64,000 nt of DNA from Candidatus Ruthia sp. Plio_17_S18 (GCA_021730105.1 CP072538.1:925161-989160); one strand, 5' to 3'; positions 1 through 10,350 are shown, counted from the first letter of the stretch. Numbers and translations: made by a program. Notes: generated by a model from the sequence alone, not told the origin.

Positions 1-389
1 ATTTCTTCACCTGGTTGATAGGCCACTTTAGGCTTAGGTTTGTCAGCACCTTCTTGCACACGTGCAAGAATTTTATCAACTTCACGTTGCGTAATTGGGG
101 AGGGCTTGCCTGATGAACCACCAATAAAACCAATCACATTATTGGTATTTTTAACTAGCAACCAACTGGGTTCAGTCAGATCCATATTCACTAGCATATA
201 GCCTGGAAAAAACTTACGTTCTGCCGTTTTTTTCTGCCCATTTTTTAACTCAACAACTTGCTCAGTTGGCACCAGAACCTCACCTACCAAGTCTTCAAGT
301 CCTTCTCTAATAACAGACTCTTCAATTGTCATCTTAACTTTTGCTTCAAAACCACTTCTCGCATGAAGCACATACCATCTTTTAGACAT
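1..389 (-). CDS. nusG: Transcription termination/antitermination protein NusG (partial, runs off left edge)
   Basis: The first ~129 residues of NusG are visible, starting MSKRWYVLHARSGFEAKV, which is the usual start of the NGN domain. The stretch ERKFFPGYMLVNM and the GFIGGSSGKPSPI loop that follows are typical of the family. The C-terminal KOW domain lies outside the window. NusG binds RNA polymerase and links it to Rho and to ribosomes. It follows secE on the minus strand with a gap of 10 bases, the standard secE-nusG arrangement, normally leading into the rplKAJL-rpoBC operon. Confidence 0.95.
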   Translation of the reverse strand, partial: MSKRWYVLHARSGFEAKVKMTIEESVIREGLEDLVGEVLVPTEQVVELKNGQKKTAERKFFPGYMLVNMDLTEPSWLLVKNTNNVIGFIGGSSGKPSPITQREVDKILARVQEGADKPKPKVAYQPGEE

Positions 390-399
390 TTTAACCCTC

Positions 400-771
400 T
401 TACTTTGTTAACAACTGTACCATCCACGAGAGCAGTGCATCAACTATCCACAAGAAAATAGCCACGATCACAACAGCAACCATAATCATACCTGTGGTTT
501 TAATAGTTTCATCACGTGTGGGCCATACAACTTTGCGTAATTCAATTTTTGTTTCGATTAAAAATGAATTAAAACGCACGCCTTGGGGCGATTTAAAGAA
601 CACAAAACCTGCCAACACAAGACCCGTTAATAAAGCCAATACTTTGTATAACGTTGTGTTTAATCCTAATGGATCTAAATAAAACAACACAAAAGATGCA
701 GCTACAATTAGGATTGAGACAATCATTACTAGTGATGACTCTTTTGCTTGTCTTTCTACTGCTTTAGTCAC
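400..771 (-). CDS. secE: Preprotein translocase subunit SecE
   Basis: This is the small membrane subunit of the SecYEG channel. About 123 residues are encoded, with two hydrophobic segments at the N-terminus, an amphipathic stretch (EIKIELRKVVWPTRDE-like; here ETKIELRKVVWPTRDE) and a final membrane helix, as in three-helix gammaproteobacterial SecE. I chose the GTG start at 771 because it has an AGGA ribosome site about seven bases upstream and because the longer reading frame would run into the tRNA-Trp gene. It lies between tRNA-Trp and nusG, its usual position. Confidence 0.93.
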   Translation of the reverse strand: MTKAVERQAKESSLVMIVSILIVAASFVLFYLDPLGLNTTLYKVLALLTGLVLAGFVFFKSPQGVRFNSFLIETKIELRKVVWPTRDETIKTTGMIMVAVVIVAIFLWIVDALLSWMVQLLTK

Positions 772-787
772 ATTACATCCTTTAACA

Positions 788-863
788 TGGCAGGCAAGGA
801 GGGACTCGAACCCCCAACCAATGGTTTTGGAGACCATTACTCTACCAATTGAGCCACTTGCCT
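788..863 (-). tRNA. tRNA-Trp (CCA anticodon)
   Basis: Acceptor stem AGGCAAG pairs with CTTGCCT, the anticodon loop reads CTCCAAA with anticodon CCA, the T-arm contains GGTTCGAGTCC, and the CCA end is encoded. It sits between tuf and secE, as in many gammaproteobacteria. The CCA anticodon reads only UGG, so UGA is a true stop in this genome. Confidence 0.95.
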
Positions 864-893
864 ATAAATCTGTTTAAATTTTAACTTTTTTGA

Positions 894-2084
894 TTAATCC
901 GTCACCTTAGAAACCACACCCGCACCCACCGTGCGACCACCTTCTCTAATAGCAAACCTTAAGCCATCTTCCATAGCGATTGGTGACAATAGCGCTACTT
1001 GCATTTTCACATTATCACCTGGCATTACCATCTCTACACCATCAGGTAGCTGACAAGCGCCTGTCACGTCCGTTGTTCTAAAATAGAACTGTGGACGGTA
1101 GTTGTTAAAGAATGGGGTATGACGGCCGCCCTCATCTTTGCTTAAAATATAAACTTCTGCTTCAAATTTTGAATGTGGATTGATTGAGCCTGGCTTGGCC
1201 AATACTTGACCACGTTCAACTTCTTCACGCTTGGTACCACGAAGTAAAACACCCACGTTATCGCCTGCTTCGCCTGAATCAAGTAACTTTCTAAACATTT
1301 CAACACCGGTACAAGTAGTGGTTTGTGTGTCTTTAATACCAACGATTTCTAATTCGTCACCAACATTAACAATGCCTGCTTCAATACGGCCTGTCACTAC
1401 AGTGCCACGACCTGAGATTGAGAATACATCCTCAATTGGCATTAAGAATGACTTGTCTGTGTCACGCTTAGGAGTTGGGATGTAAGTGTCTAGTGCTTCT
1501 ACTAACTTAATGATTGAAGGTACGCCCATGTCTGATATGTCGCCTTCTAAAGCTTTAAGTGCTGAACCGAAGATGACTGGCGTGTCATCACCTGGGAAAT
1601 CATATTCGTCTAGTAACTCACGGATTTCCAATTCAACCAATTCAACCAATTCTTCATCGTCAACCATATCGGCTTTGTTCATGTAAACAACGATGTAAGG
1701 GACGCCTACTTGCTTAGATAATAGAATGTGCTCACGGGTTTGAGCCATTGGACCATCTGTGGCAGCAATAACAATAATAGCACCGTCCATTTGAGCAGCA
1801 CCTGTGATCATGTTCTTAACGTAGTCGGCATGTCCTGGGCAATCAACGTGTGCATAATGGCGGGCTTCACTTTCATACTCGACGTGGGCTGTTGAGATGG
1901 TAATACCGCGTTCTCTTTCTTCAGGGGCATTATCAATATCTGCATAATCTTTGAATTCGCCACCGCGCGCTTCTGCCATAACTTTAGTGATGGCGGCTGT
2001 GAGTGTGGTTTTGCCGTGGTCAACGTGACCGATTGTGCCGACGTTGACGTGTGGTTTGGTTCTTTCGAATTTTTCTTTTGACAT
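894..2084 (-). CDS. tuf: Elongation factor Tu
   Basis: A full-length EF-Tu of 396 residues, the GTPase that delivers aminoacyl-tRNA to the ribosome. The G1 motif GHVDHGKTT is near residue 20, DCPGH near 80 and NKAD near 135. Domains 2 and 3 follow, with TGRIEAG and the C-terminal [10 protein letters not shown]. It is cotranscribed with three upstream tRNAs (Tyr, Gly, Thr) and a downstream tRNA-Trp, secE and nusG. A strong promoter lies upstream of tRNA-Tyr. The ribosome site GGAG is 8 bases before the ATG. Confidence 0.98.
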   Translation of the reverse strand: MSKEKFERTKPHVNVGTIGHVDHGKTTLTAAITKVMAEARGGEFKDYADIDNAPEERERGITISTAHVEYESEARHYAHVDCPGHADYVKNMITGAAQMDGAIIVIAATDGPMAQTREHILLSKQVGVPYIVVYMNKADMVDDEELVELVELEIRELLDEYDFPGDDTPVIFGSALKALEGDISDMGVPSIIKLVEALDTYIPTPKRDTDKSFLMPIEDVFSISGRGTVVTGRIEAGIVNVGDELEIVGIKDTQTTTCTGVEMFRKLLDSGEAGDNVGVLLRGTKREEVERGQVLAKPGSINPHSKFEAEVYILSKDEGGRHTPFFNNYRPQFYFRTTDVTGACQLPDGVEMVMPGDNVKMQVALLSPIAMEDGLRFAIREGGRTVGAGVVSKVTD

Positions 2085-2123
2085 TTGATGCTCCTACGTT
2101 TAACAAATTAAATTTTAAATTTT

Positions 2124-2199
<76 letters not shown>

Positions 2200-2213
2200 A
2201 CAACCCCCCATCT

Positions 2214-2287
2214 TGGAGCGGGTAACGAGAATCGAACTCGTCTCATTGGCTTGGAAGGCCAAGGTAATACCAATATACGATACCCGC
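2214..2287 (-). tRNA. tRNA-Gly (UCC anticodon)
   Basis: Acceptor GCGGGTA pairs with TACCCGC, the anticodon arm TTGGC-CTTCCAA-GCCAA gives anticodon TCC, and CCA is encoded. It is the middle tRNA of the cluster upstream of tuf. Confidence 0.95.
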
Positions 2288-2304
2288 AAACCTATTATTC
2301 TTTA

Positions 2305-2389
2305 TGGTGGAGGGGGAAGGATTTGAACCTTCGAAGGCAGAGCCGACAGATTTACAGTCTGTTCCCTTTGACCACTCGGGAACCCCTCC
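2305..2389 (-). tRNA. tRNA-Tyr (GUA anticodon)
   Basis: This is a class II tRNA of 85 nt with a long variable arm. Acceptor GGAGGGG pairs with CCCCTCC, the anticodon loop CTGTAAA gives GTA, and CCA is encoded. It is the first gene of the tRNA-tuf transcript. Confidence 0.95.
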
Positions 2390-2404
2390 AAAAAACAATC
2401 AGGT

Positions 2405-2433
2405 ATTATCCCATAGCTATCTTTAGAGCGCAA
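2405..2433 (-). promoter_or_regulatory. Sigma70-type promoter of the tRNA-tuf-secE-nusG cluster
   Basis: On the minus strand TTGCGC and GATAAT are separated by exactly 17 bases, and tRNA-Tyr starts 16 bases after the -10 element. No other clear promoter is seen before tuf. Confidence 0.7.
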
Positions 2434-2484
2434 GAGTTAATTTAACGTTTTTTATTGTTTTTTGAAAGTCTGTCTTTTCTCTAA

Positions 2485-3705
2485 TTACAAACGTGAAACA
2501 CCACTTACAACAGCAGCATCAAATACTGCTTTTGGCACCACATCTATCAACCTTGGGTCAAAAGGCTTGGGAATGATATAAGCCTTACCAAACACCATAG
2601 ATTTTGCACTGTAAGCTTTTAAAACACTGTCTGGCACGTCAAGTTTTGCCAAGTCCTTAAGTGCATGAACCACGGCTATTTTCATTTTTGAATTGATTTC
2701 ACTGGCTTTTGCGTCTAATGCGCCTCTAAATATAAAAGGAAAACCCAGAACATTGTTAATCTGATTTGGATAGTCACTTCGACCTGTTGCCATGATTAAA
2801 TCATCGCGTACTGAAGTGGCATCAAAAGGTGAAATTTCAGGATCTGGATTTGATAAAGCAAACACAATAGGCCTATCTGCCATTGATTTAATCATCTGTT
2901 TTGATACCAAGTTGGCAGCAGCAACACCAATAAACACATCTGCATCTTGCATGGCACCTGCCAAGGTTTTTTTATCTGTTTTCACGCTATATTGTGCTTT
3001 AATTTGACTAACATTTTCCATGTTTTGAGAAATAACACCCTCTTTATCAACCAATAAAATATTGTCCTTTGACAGACCTAATTCACACAATAAGTTTAAA
3101 GTAGCAATACCTGCCGAGCCAGCACCCAAACAAACCAACTTAGCAGTTTCAATATGCTTTCCTTGAATTTCAAGCGAATTTAACAGGCCTGCTGCGATAA
3201 TAATGGCTGTTCCATGCTGGTCATCGTGAAAAACAGGAATATCAAGCATCTCAATTAAACGTTTTTCAATTTCAAAACAACGAGGTGCTGAAATATCCTC
3301 AAGATTAATACCGCCAAATGTTGGTGCAATATTTTTAACCGTTTGTACAAATTCATCAACATCTTGAGTATCAACCTCAATATCAAAGACATCAATATCT
3401 GCAAAATGTTTAAACAATACTGCTTTGCCTTCCATTACAGGTTTAGATGCTAGTGGCCCTACATTGCCAAGCCCTAAGACTGCTGAACCATCAGAAATAA
3501 CAGCAACCAAATTACGTTTAATGGTAAAGTCATAAACTTTACTTGCATCTTGTGCAATCTCACGAACAGGTGCAGCAACCCCGGGGGTGTATGCCAAACT
3601 AAGGTCTTCACGTGTTGCTAGTGGCTTGTGTGATGAAACAATGATTTTTCCTGGACGCTCGCCTTGGTGATATGCTAGTGCTAATTGATGAAGTTTTGAG
3701 CTCAT
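2485..3705 (-). CDS. maeB: NAD(P)-dependent malic enzyme, short form
   Basis: This enzyme oxidatively decarboxylates malate to pyruvate. It has 406 residues and contains the malic N-terminal domain ([12 protein letters not shown] near residue 40, [19 protein letters not shown] near 65) and the NAD-binding domain (LGAGSAGIA near 195, [12 protein letters not shown] near 280). It lacks the phosphotransacetylase-like C-terminal half found in the 750-residue MaeB proteins, so it is the short type. With oadGAB elsewhere in the window it would work at the C4/C3 node. Cofactor preference cannot be read with certainty. Confidence 0.9.
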   Translation of the reverse strand: MSSKLHQLALAYHQGERPGKIIVSSHKPLATREDLSLAYTPGVAAPVREIAQDASKVYDFTIKRNLVAVISDGSAVLGLGNVGPLASKPVMEGKAVLFKHFADIDVFDIEVDTQDVDEFVQTVKNIAPTFGGINLEDISAPRCFEIEKRLIEMLDIPVFHDDQHGTAIIIAAGLLNSLEIQGKHIETAKLVCLGAGSAGIATLNLLCELGLSKDNILLVDKEGVISQNMENVSQIKAQYSVKTDKKTLAGAMQDADVFIGVAAANLVSKQMIKSMADRPIVFALSNPDPEISPFDATSVRDDLIMATGRSDYPNQINNVLGFPFIFRGALDAKASEINSKMKIAVVHALKDLAKLDVPDSVLKAYSAKSMVFGKAYIIPKPFDPRLIDVVPKAVFDAAVVSGVSRL

Positions 3706-3743
3706 TAGTGGTTTTTATGTTAAGTTAAAAGTTAATATGGCTA

Positions 3744-3930
3744 TTATCCAAGAATCTTATTCATCCTTGTAATATTTTGTAATGATATATCTTTAGGGCA
3801 AGCACGAGTACAACGCCTGTGAGCATTTCTAAAAATGAAGTACTACTATCAACATTGTCAATCTCATAAATAACAAATCCACCTTGAGTATTTACGTTTT
3901 TTGTGGCCAAATATGCAATGTAAAAATCAT
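3744..3930 (-). pseudogene. sdhB: Succinate dehydrogenase iron-sulfur subunit remnant (internal deletion)
   Basis: Only both ends of SdhB survive. The N-terminal ~40 residues (FVIYEIDNVDSSTSFLEML, the start of the 2Fe-2S domain) run directly into the last ~25 residues, RRCTRACPKDISLQNITRMN, in another frame. Most of the protein, including the 2Fe-2S and 4Fe-4S cysteine clusters, is deleted. The ATG overlaps the sdhA stop (ATGA), showing that the operon was once translationally coupled. It can no longer make an electron-transfer subunit. Confidence 0.85.
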
Positions 3931-5003
3931 TTGTAGTTCCTAACACTAGGTTTAATAAATTCACAATGCAAGTGTTCCTCATGAAGTTTAGATCCCTCTT
4001 GTTCATACTCCCACGCTGCAACGAAACTATAAGTTCTTATCATTACGCTTGATCTCACCTTCTGAGAATAAGTGCTCCACTCGAGCATGCACACCACAAG
4101 ATTCTTATCTATTAAGGGTGTCTTTACACATCAAGGTACCTAACTCGATAAAGTCAGCCACTCTGTCTGCACGCTCTAAAGTTTGATTTAAACCTTGGTC
4201 AATACTCGTGACTTTAATGGTTTGCCAAAACTCTAATTGCAATGCCTTAATCCCATTAATTGCTTGTTCTAATCTTGCCATTTCTCTAGACATGCCACAA
4301 GATTCCCACAGGATTTTGCCTAGTTTATGGTAAAAATATTCAGGGGAGTGTTTCCGCTTCAGGCGCGTTCATTAATTGCTCAATTCTAACTTTAGCGGCA
4401 TTTAAGGCTTGTTGAACTTTTTCATGATTTGACTCAATTTTATTAAATTTGTTTATAGCTAAATAATTAGCAATGGTTTGTGGCAAGATAAAATAACCAT
4501 CTGCCAAACCTTGTATGAGAAGCAGAAGCGCCAAGTTGATTAGCGCCATGGTCTGAAAAATTAGCCTCGCCCGCAGCAAACAAGCCATCAAGTGTGGTCA
4601 TTAGATTATAATCTACCCATAGAATAATGTGGTGCTGGATATATTTTCATTGGTGTTAAATAAGGGTCATCATCTGTGATTTGCTGATACATTTCAAACA
4701 AATTGCCATATTTTTCTTCAACTTACGTCAAACCTATTTTTTTAATAACGTCGCTAAAATATAAATATACACCAAGACGTTTGCCAGGAATTTTAACGCC
4801 AACACCACGGCCCTCATCACAAATGTGCTTAACAGCGCGTGAAGCTACATCACGTGGTACTAAGTTAGCAAAAGCAGGATACTGTCTTTCAAGAAAATAA
4901 TCTCGATCTTCTTCTTTGATATCTTGCGGGTTTTTCTCACAATCTTTGACTTGTTTTGGCGCTCAAATACGCCCATCATTTCTACCTAACGTTTGATGTA
5001 AGT
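3927..5003 (-). pseudogene. sdhA: Succinate dehydrogenase flavoprotein subunit remnant
   Basis: The C-terminal part of the ~640-residue SdhA type that pairs with b558 cytochromes is recognisable: RNDGRI, then [21 protein letters not shown], an ANQLGAS-region remnant, ERADRVADFIELGTLMCKD and the end CEFIKPSVRNYK. The FAD-binding N-terminal part is missing, fused away against sdhC. Several stops and frameshifts follow. One of them is a TGA exactly where the family has Trp (GRIW). The gene cannot produce a working enzyme. Confidence 0.88.
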
Positions 5004-5442
5004 GTGCACTAGGTGTTATCACACCTAGTGCGTAAATTACTAACATCACAGGTTGGGAAAATAACTCAACCATATATTGGTACAAACTCGTTTCATCTGC
5101 ACAAAATGAAAAACGATAAACACAAATAATGTGCCAGCACCGGCCCAAGCAACAAATCTAGGAGCACCCTAAGGATAGAGTTTTTGATAAGCTTGCCCTT
5201 TGTTAATATTATTAATCAATTGTCGATACAATGCCACAATAACGTGCAAACCAAACAACACAATCAATATTAGCACCATTAAATAGTAAGTAAACAACTG
5301 GTTAAACCAATCATAAAAACCATCACAAGCACTTTGACCAAAGTGAAAATTTAGCAAGCTTAGCATGTGAAAAATAACATAAGAAAACCAAAAAGCCCTA
5401 CAAAGGCCATTAGTTTTTTAAAGCAATGCTAGTAAAGTTCAT
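5004..5442 (-). pseudogene. sdhC: Succinate dehydrogenase cytochrome b558 subunit remnant
   Basis: Pieces in several frames match an SdhC b558-type membrane anchor: MNFTSIALKKLMAFVGLFG, then YDWFNQLFTYYLMVLILIVLF and SQPVMLVIYALGV, ending at AHLHQTLG. The last pieces run straight into sdhA sequence (RNDGRI), so one deletion has removed the end of sdhC and the start of sdhA. A frameshift lies near the start (LKK/LMAF) and others follow. The ATG overlaps the end of the upstream broken gene. Confidence 0.8.
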
Positions 5443-5898
5443 CAAACTCCACTCTAGACTGCAAGCGTTCCTTCTCAATGGTTCTAAGACAACTGTTATA
5501 ACGCAAAATAGGATCTGAACAATGAGATGGTGCCATTTTTTCAGCCATTTCATACTGACCAATTGCTTCTATTAACCACTCATAAACAAAAGATTGTGAC
5601 ATTGGATTTTTAAGCCAAGCCCTAGCTTTTCGCTCAAGAAAAATCCCCGTGTAATAATGCCGATGAAATTCTGAGTCTAATTTAGCAATGATTTGGATAA
5701 TTTTCTTATCTTTTACTTTAGTACCGCCATGTGAATACTGGTCTGTTAAAGCCAAAATATAGACCACCAAAGCATCTTGATTATCCGAATCAATAGCAAA
5801 CACATCAATACAAATACTAATTGACGTAAGGCTCGATATTGGCGCGCTGTATCTAGCACAGTGCTAATTGAATCTTGATGAATTAAGTGATAATTCAT
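5429..5898 (-). pseudogene. Hypothetical protein, one frameshift
   Basis: I do not recognise the family. The reading frame starts MNYHLIHQDSISTVLDTARQ at 5898, then shifts by one near RQL/VCIDVF (about 5815) and continues to 5429 as a helical, TPR-like sequence of about 125 residues. One indel separates the two halves; the rest is clean and overlaps the sdhC start by 14 bases, so it was probably the first gene of the sdh operon. It may be a recently broken gene. Confidence 0.5.
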
Positions 5899-6193
5899 AG
5901 ATGAAAAATTTTAGTTATTTTTAAAATATTCTACACTTACTTACTTCTTATCTAAGGTAAAAAATCATAATATAAAACTTCTGCGGCTAATCTAAACAAA
6001 TCATCTAATCAACATTAATTTTAGCAAAAAGCAATCTTGCAAACCAACTACTTGATTAACTTTAACCTCTTCACCAAAGTTTGACAGGCTATTGAATAAA
6101 TTTAAGATAACATTGCTTGATCAAAATAACTAGACGCAACTTTCACCTGTCAGAACGACCAAATAAAACACACAAACAAAATGTAAAAACTGT
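5899..6193 (-). other. Non-coding gap between gcvP and the sdh remnants
   Basis: About 295 bases, very AT-rich, with no open frame of note on either strand and no RNA structure that I recognise. It may hold the leftover promoter of the decayed operon. Confidence 0.3.
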
Positions 6194-9007
6194 TCACTCA
6201 AAACCCTTAATGTCTGGGCACGAGCAGAATAAATTTCGATCGCCATACACATTATCAATGCGCTTAACAGGTGGAAAATATTTATTTTGTTTCAGTGAGT
6301 CTACTGGATATAACGCCTCCTCTCGTGAGTAAGGATATTGCCATTGCCCAGCCATTTCAATTGCTGTATGTGGGGCATTTTTAAGCGGGTTGTTGTCCTT
6401 ATCCCACTCTCCTTTAATTACTTTTTGAATCTCGGTATAAATACTAATCATTGCCTTAATAAAACGATTAATTTCACGTAACGACTCACTTTCTGTAGGC
6501 TCAATCATGAGTGTGCCTGCCACTGGAAATGACATGGTTGGCGAGTGAAAACCATAGTCCATTAAACGCTTGGCAATGTCTTCTTCGGAGATGTCACTTT
6601 GTTCTTTTAAAGGACGAATATCAATAATGCACTCATGCGCGACCATATTGTGCTCACCTTGATACAAAATTGGAAAATAATCTTTCAGTTCGTTAGCAAT
6701 ATAGTTTGCACTCACAATGGCAACTTCGGTAGACCTTTGCATGCCGTATTTACCTAATAGCTTAATATATGACCAAGAAATTGGCAAAATTGAAGCACTG
6801 CCATACATAGCTGCGGATACAGCGTTAGAATCTTTAATCAGTGGATTGCCAGGTAAAAACTCTTTCAAGTGTGCTTTAACGCCAATCGGCCCCATGCCTG
6901 GACCACCACCACCATGTGGAATGGCAAATGTTTTGTGTAAATTAATATGTGACACATCTGCACCAAATTCACCCATACGGGTAATACCAACCATGGCATT
7001 TAGATTGGCACCATCTAAATATACTTGAGCACCATGGGTGTGAATAATCTCACATATTTTCTTAATTTCAACCTCAAATACGCCGTGGGTAGAAGGATAA
7101 GTAACCATAATGGCTGATAATTTATCTGCGTATTTCTCAGCCTTTGTTGTTAAATCTTGAATGTCAATATTGCCAGATTCGTCACATTTGACAATCAACA
7201 CTTTCATGCCTGCCATGACTGCACTGGCAGGATTAGTACCATGTGCTGATTGGGGGATTAGGCAAATATTACGCCCTTCTTCGCCTTTGGATTGATGGTA
7301 CGACTTAATTGCTAGAAGACCTGCAAACTCACCTTGGGAGCCTGCATTGGGTTGCAGGGAAACTGCATCATAGCCTGTAACTTCTATTAATGCCTGCTCT
7401 AAATCTTTAAATAATTGCTGATAGCCCTTGGTTTGATTTTCTGGTGCATATGGGTGCAAATCAGAAAAACCAGGCAATGTAATTGGATACATCTGCGTCG
7501 CAGCATTAAGCTTCATAGTGCAAGATCCTAGTGCAATCATTGAATGATTAAGTGCGATGTCTTTATTTTCCAAACGCTTCAAATAACGCATCATTTCAGT
7601 CTCACAGTGGTAGTTGCTAAACACAGGATGAGTCAAATAATCTGAAGTGCGTAAATTATCTTTAGTAATATTCAAAAGCAAATTTTCTGACTGATAATAA
7701 GTAGCTTTACCTATTGATAGAATTGACACAAGACATGACAATTCATCAACTGTTGTAGTTTCATCAAGTGCAATGCTTAATTGCTTATCATTAATTAAAC
7801 GTAAATTAATGTTGTTTGATTGTACTGTATTAAACAAACTAACAGCATTGGTCGTATTAATAGTGATTGTGTCAAAAAATTGCTCTGTGGCTAATTCAAA
7901 GCCCACATCAAGCAGGCTTTTAGCAAGGTTATTAGCTTTATTATGCACACTTAATGCAATTTTTTTCAAACCTTTAGCACCATGATAAATACCATAAGCA
8001 GCAGCAAGCACTGCTAATAAAACTTGAGCAGTGCAAATATTACTAGTGGCCTTATCTCGACGAATATGCTGCTCACGGGTTTGTAGTGACATGCGCATTG
8101 CTGGATTTCCTAAAACATCTTGAGACATGCCAATAAGCCGACCTGGTATAATTCGTTTGAATGCATCACGCGCACTTAAAAATGCCGCATGTGGTCCACC
8201 AAAACCCATAGGCACGCCAAAACGTTGTGAGTTACCCACTGCAATATCAGCCCCCATTTCTGCAGGGGTTCTAAGGAGTGTTAATGCTAAAAGGTCACAA
8301 GCAATAATGGTTAATACATCATTATCTTGTGCCCTAGCAATGTCAGCGGTTAAATCTCGAACATCACCATTTGTACCTGGATATTGCATTAAACAAGCAA
8401 AACAATCACTAAAATCATGATGTTGAATGTCTTTAATAATCAACTCAATGCCTAACGGCTTGGCACGAGTTTGCAAAATAATAATGGTTTGTGGATGAGT
8501 GTTAATATCAATCACAAATTGGTTAGATTTATTCTTTTTATTAGCACGCTTAGCCATTATCATTGCCTCAGCACAAGCGGTTGGCTCGTCTAATAATGAA
8601 GCATTGGAAATATCCATACCTGTTAAATCAATAATCATGTGCTGGAAATTAAGCAGCATTTCCAAACGACCCTGAGAAATTTCAGCTTGATAAGGCGTGT
8701 AAGCCGTATACCAACCTGGGTTTTCTAAAATATTGCGCTGAATAACGCTCGGCATTAGCGTGCCATAATAACCTTGGCCAATAAAGTTAGTTGCTAAGAT
8801 ATTTTTAGCAGCAAGGCTTGAGGCCAATGCCAAAGTGTCCCGCTCAGTCATGCCTTCATCAAGCTCCATTCGATTGCCAAATAAAATATTTTTAGGCACC
8901 GTTTTTGATATCACCTCATCAACAGATGAGCAACCAATACTACTTAGCATGGTCTTAATATCATTTGTATTTGGGCCAAGGTGTCTGGCTAAAAATTCAT
9001 TACTCAT
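6194..9007 (-). CDS. gcvP: Glycine dehydrogenase (decarboxylating), P protein
   Basis: This is the PLP-dependent P protein of the glycine cleavage system, which decarboxylates glycine and passes the methylamine to the lipoyl H protein. It has 937 residues, the fused P1-P2 form. The PLP lysine lies in HINLHKTFAIPHGGGGPG near residue 690, with a glycine-rich loop after it, and the N-terminal half carries GQGYYGT and PYQAEISQGRLE. It stands alone: gcvT and gcvH are not next to it. No glycine riboswitch is visible upstream. Confidence 0.96.
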   Translation of the reverse strand: MSNEFLARHLGPNTNDIKTMLSSIGCSSVDEVISKTVPKNILFGNRMELDEGMTERDTLALASSLAAKNILATNFIGQGYYGTLMPSVIQRNILENPGWYTAYTPYQAEISQGRLEMLLNFQHMIIDLTGMDISNASLLDEPTACAEAMIMAKRANKKNKSNQFVIDINTHPQTIIILQTRAKPLGIELIIKDIQHHDFSDCFACLMQYPGTNGDVRDLTADIARAQDNDVLTIIACDLLALTLLRTPAEMGADIAVGNSQRFGVPMGFGGPHAAFLSARDAFKRIIPGRLIGMSQDVLGNPAMRMSLQTREQHIRRDKATSNICTAQVLLAVLAAAYGIYHGAKGLKKIALSVHNKANNLAKSLLDVGFELATEQFFDTITINTTNAVSLFNTVQSNNINLRLINDKQLSIALDETTTVDELSCLVSILSIGKATYYQSENLLLNITKDNLRTSDYLTHPVFSNYHCETEMMRYLKRLENKDIALNHSMIALGSCTMKLNAATQMYPITLPGFSDLHPYAPENQTKGYQQLFKDLEQALIEVTGYDAVSLQPNAGSQGEFAGLLAIKSYHQSKGEEGRNICLIPQSAHGTNPASAVMAGMKVLIVKCDESGNIDIQDLTTKAEKYADKLSAIMVTYPSTHGVFEVEIKKICEIIHTHGAQVYLDGANLNAMVGITRMGEFGADVSHINLHKTFAIPHGGGGPGMGPIGVKAHLKEFLPGNPLIKDSNAVSAAMYGSASILPISWSYIKLLGKYGMQRSTEVAIVSANYIANELKDYFPILYQGEHNMVAHECIIDIRPLKEQSDISEEDIAKRLMDYGFHSPTMSFPVAGTLMIEPTESESLREINRFIKAMISIYTEIQKVIKGEWDKDNNPLKNAPHTAIEMAGQWQYPYSREEALYPVDSLKQNKYFPPVKRIDNVYGDRNLFCSCPDIKGFE

Positions 9008-9119
9008 AATGGATAAAATATTTCAATAAATTTAAGGGCTAGATTTTATCTGATTAGAGGTTTGTTTTCCTTGTAAAAAATAAGGCTTATAAGCAAGCAC
9101 CTTTTCAAAAAGACACTTA

Positions 9120-9458
9120 TCACCCTGGTGGCCAAGTCAGTGCCCGCCCACCTAGACAATGAAGATGAATATGGTAAACCGTTTGTCCGCCTTGTTCATT
9201 ACAATTCATCACCACTCGATAACCCTCATCAGCAAAACCTAATTCTTTAGCAATACGGCTTGCTGTTAGCGTTAATTTTCCTAACAATTGCGCATCATCA
9301 GTATCATTTAAAGTTTTAATGTGTGTTTTTGGAATAACTAAAAAATGATGGTATGCTTGTGGATTGATATCATGAAAAGCAAGAACATCTTCATCTTCAT
9401 AGATTTTATTGACTGGAATGTCACCATTAATCATTTTACAAAACAAACAATAAGTCAT
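9120..9458 (-). CDS. HIT family nucleotide-binding protein
   Basis: A small histidine-triad protein of 112 residues, of the HinT (adenosine 5'-phosphoramidase) type. It begins with CLFCKMINGDIPVNKIYEDEDVLAFHDINPQAYHHFLVIPK, cited here in parts: CLFCKMINGDIPV, AFHDINPQAYHHFLVIPK. The triad HIHLHCLGG is at the C-terminus. The family hydrolyses phosphoramidate bonds of AMP; the cellular role is unclear. It is separated from gcvP by about 110 bases and seems to be transcribed alone. Confidence 0.92.
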   Translation of the reverse strand: MTYCLFCKMINGDIPVNKIYEDEDVLAFHDINPQAYHHFLVIPKTHIKTLNDTDDAQLLGKLTLTASRIAKELGFADEGYRVVMNCNEQGGQTVYHIHLHCLGGRALTWPPG

Positions 9459-9609
9459 ACAATTACGCCATAAAAAAAGTAAAGAGATATTCTATTTTAT
9501 CCTTATTTAACAAATACACAAACCACTTCTCTTATGTAATATTTATTAATATAAATCAGTTGAATTAAATACTTTAAAATACGCATCTTCAAATAATTTT
9601 TTTTGATAA

Positions 9610-10350
9610 ACACAAGTTATATGTGTGCTTGTGTTGTGAAATTAATGTCACGATTGAAAATGGTGAAATGCGCTATATTGAAGGCAATCCAAACCACCCT
9701 TTAAACAAAGATGTGATTTGCGCCAAGGGTTCATCTGGCATTATGAAACAATACTATCCTGCGCGCTTAACTAGGCCACTTAAAAACAAAGAAGGTGCGC
9801 AAACGTGGCGAGTCACAATTTGAGGCAATTGAGTGGGACGAGGCTTTTGAAATTATGGAAAAATGCCTGTCCCACAATCCGTGCAACAGACCCTAAAAAA
9901 TTCGCTTTATTTACAGGTCGTGACCAAATGGCAAGCATTAACAAGATTGTTTGCCAGCAATATGGCACCCCAAACTATGCCGCCTATAGTGGATTTTGCT
10001 CGGTCAATATGGCGGCTGGCATGATTTACACCATTAGTGGTTAGTTTTGGGAGTTTGGCGGTCCAGACTTAGAAAAAGCAAAACTCTTTATTGTAATTGG
10101 TTCAGCTGAGGATCACCACTCCAATCCAATGAAAATCGAGATGAGTAAATTTAAACGCAATGGCGGTAAATTTATTTCAATCAACCCAGTACGCACTGGC
10201 TATTCTGCTATTGCTGATGAGTGGATACCTATTAAACCAGGCACTGATGGTGCGTTATTTATGGCAATTAATCATGAATTAATCAAACAAGGTTTGTTTG
10301 ACCGTGAATTTTTAATTAAATATACCAAAAATGGTAAATCTCTAACTTAG
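9610..10350 (+). pseudogene. soeA: SoeA-like molybdopterin sulfite dehydrogenase, N-terminal remnant
   Basis: About 240 residues of the N-terminal part of a molybdopterin oxidoreductase are preserved in pieces. The first piece has EGNPNHPLNKDVICAKG; later pieces have FTGRDQMAS, QYGTPNYAAYSGFCSVNMAA, FWEFGGPDLEKAK, GSAEDHHSNP and INPVRTGYSAIADEWIPIKP. These match SoeA, the cytoplasmic sulfite:quinone oxidoreductase catalytic subunit, better than formate or nitrate enzymes as far as I can judge by eye. There are at least two frameshifts and an in-frame TAG (SG*FWEF). The C-terminal two thirds are gone, cut at an AraC remnant. Confidence 0.75.

Noticed and set aside
6717..8420. Open frames on the plus strand within gcvP (up to 103 codons)
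   Set aside because: They are antisense shadows of a fully supported gene with strong motifs on the minus strand.
9008..9119. Glycine riboswitch upstream of gcvP
   Set aside because: The short AT-rich leader lacks the conserved paired aptamer motifs.
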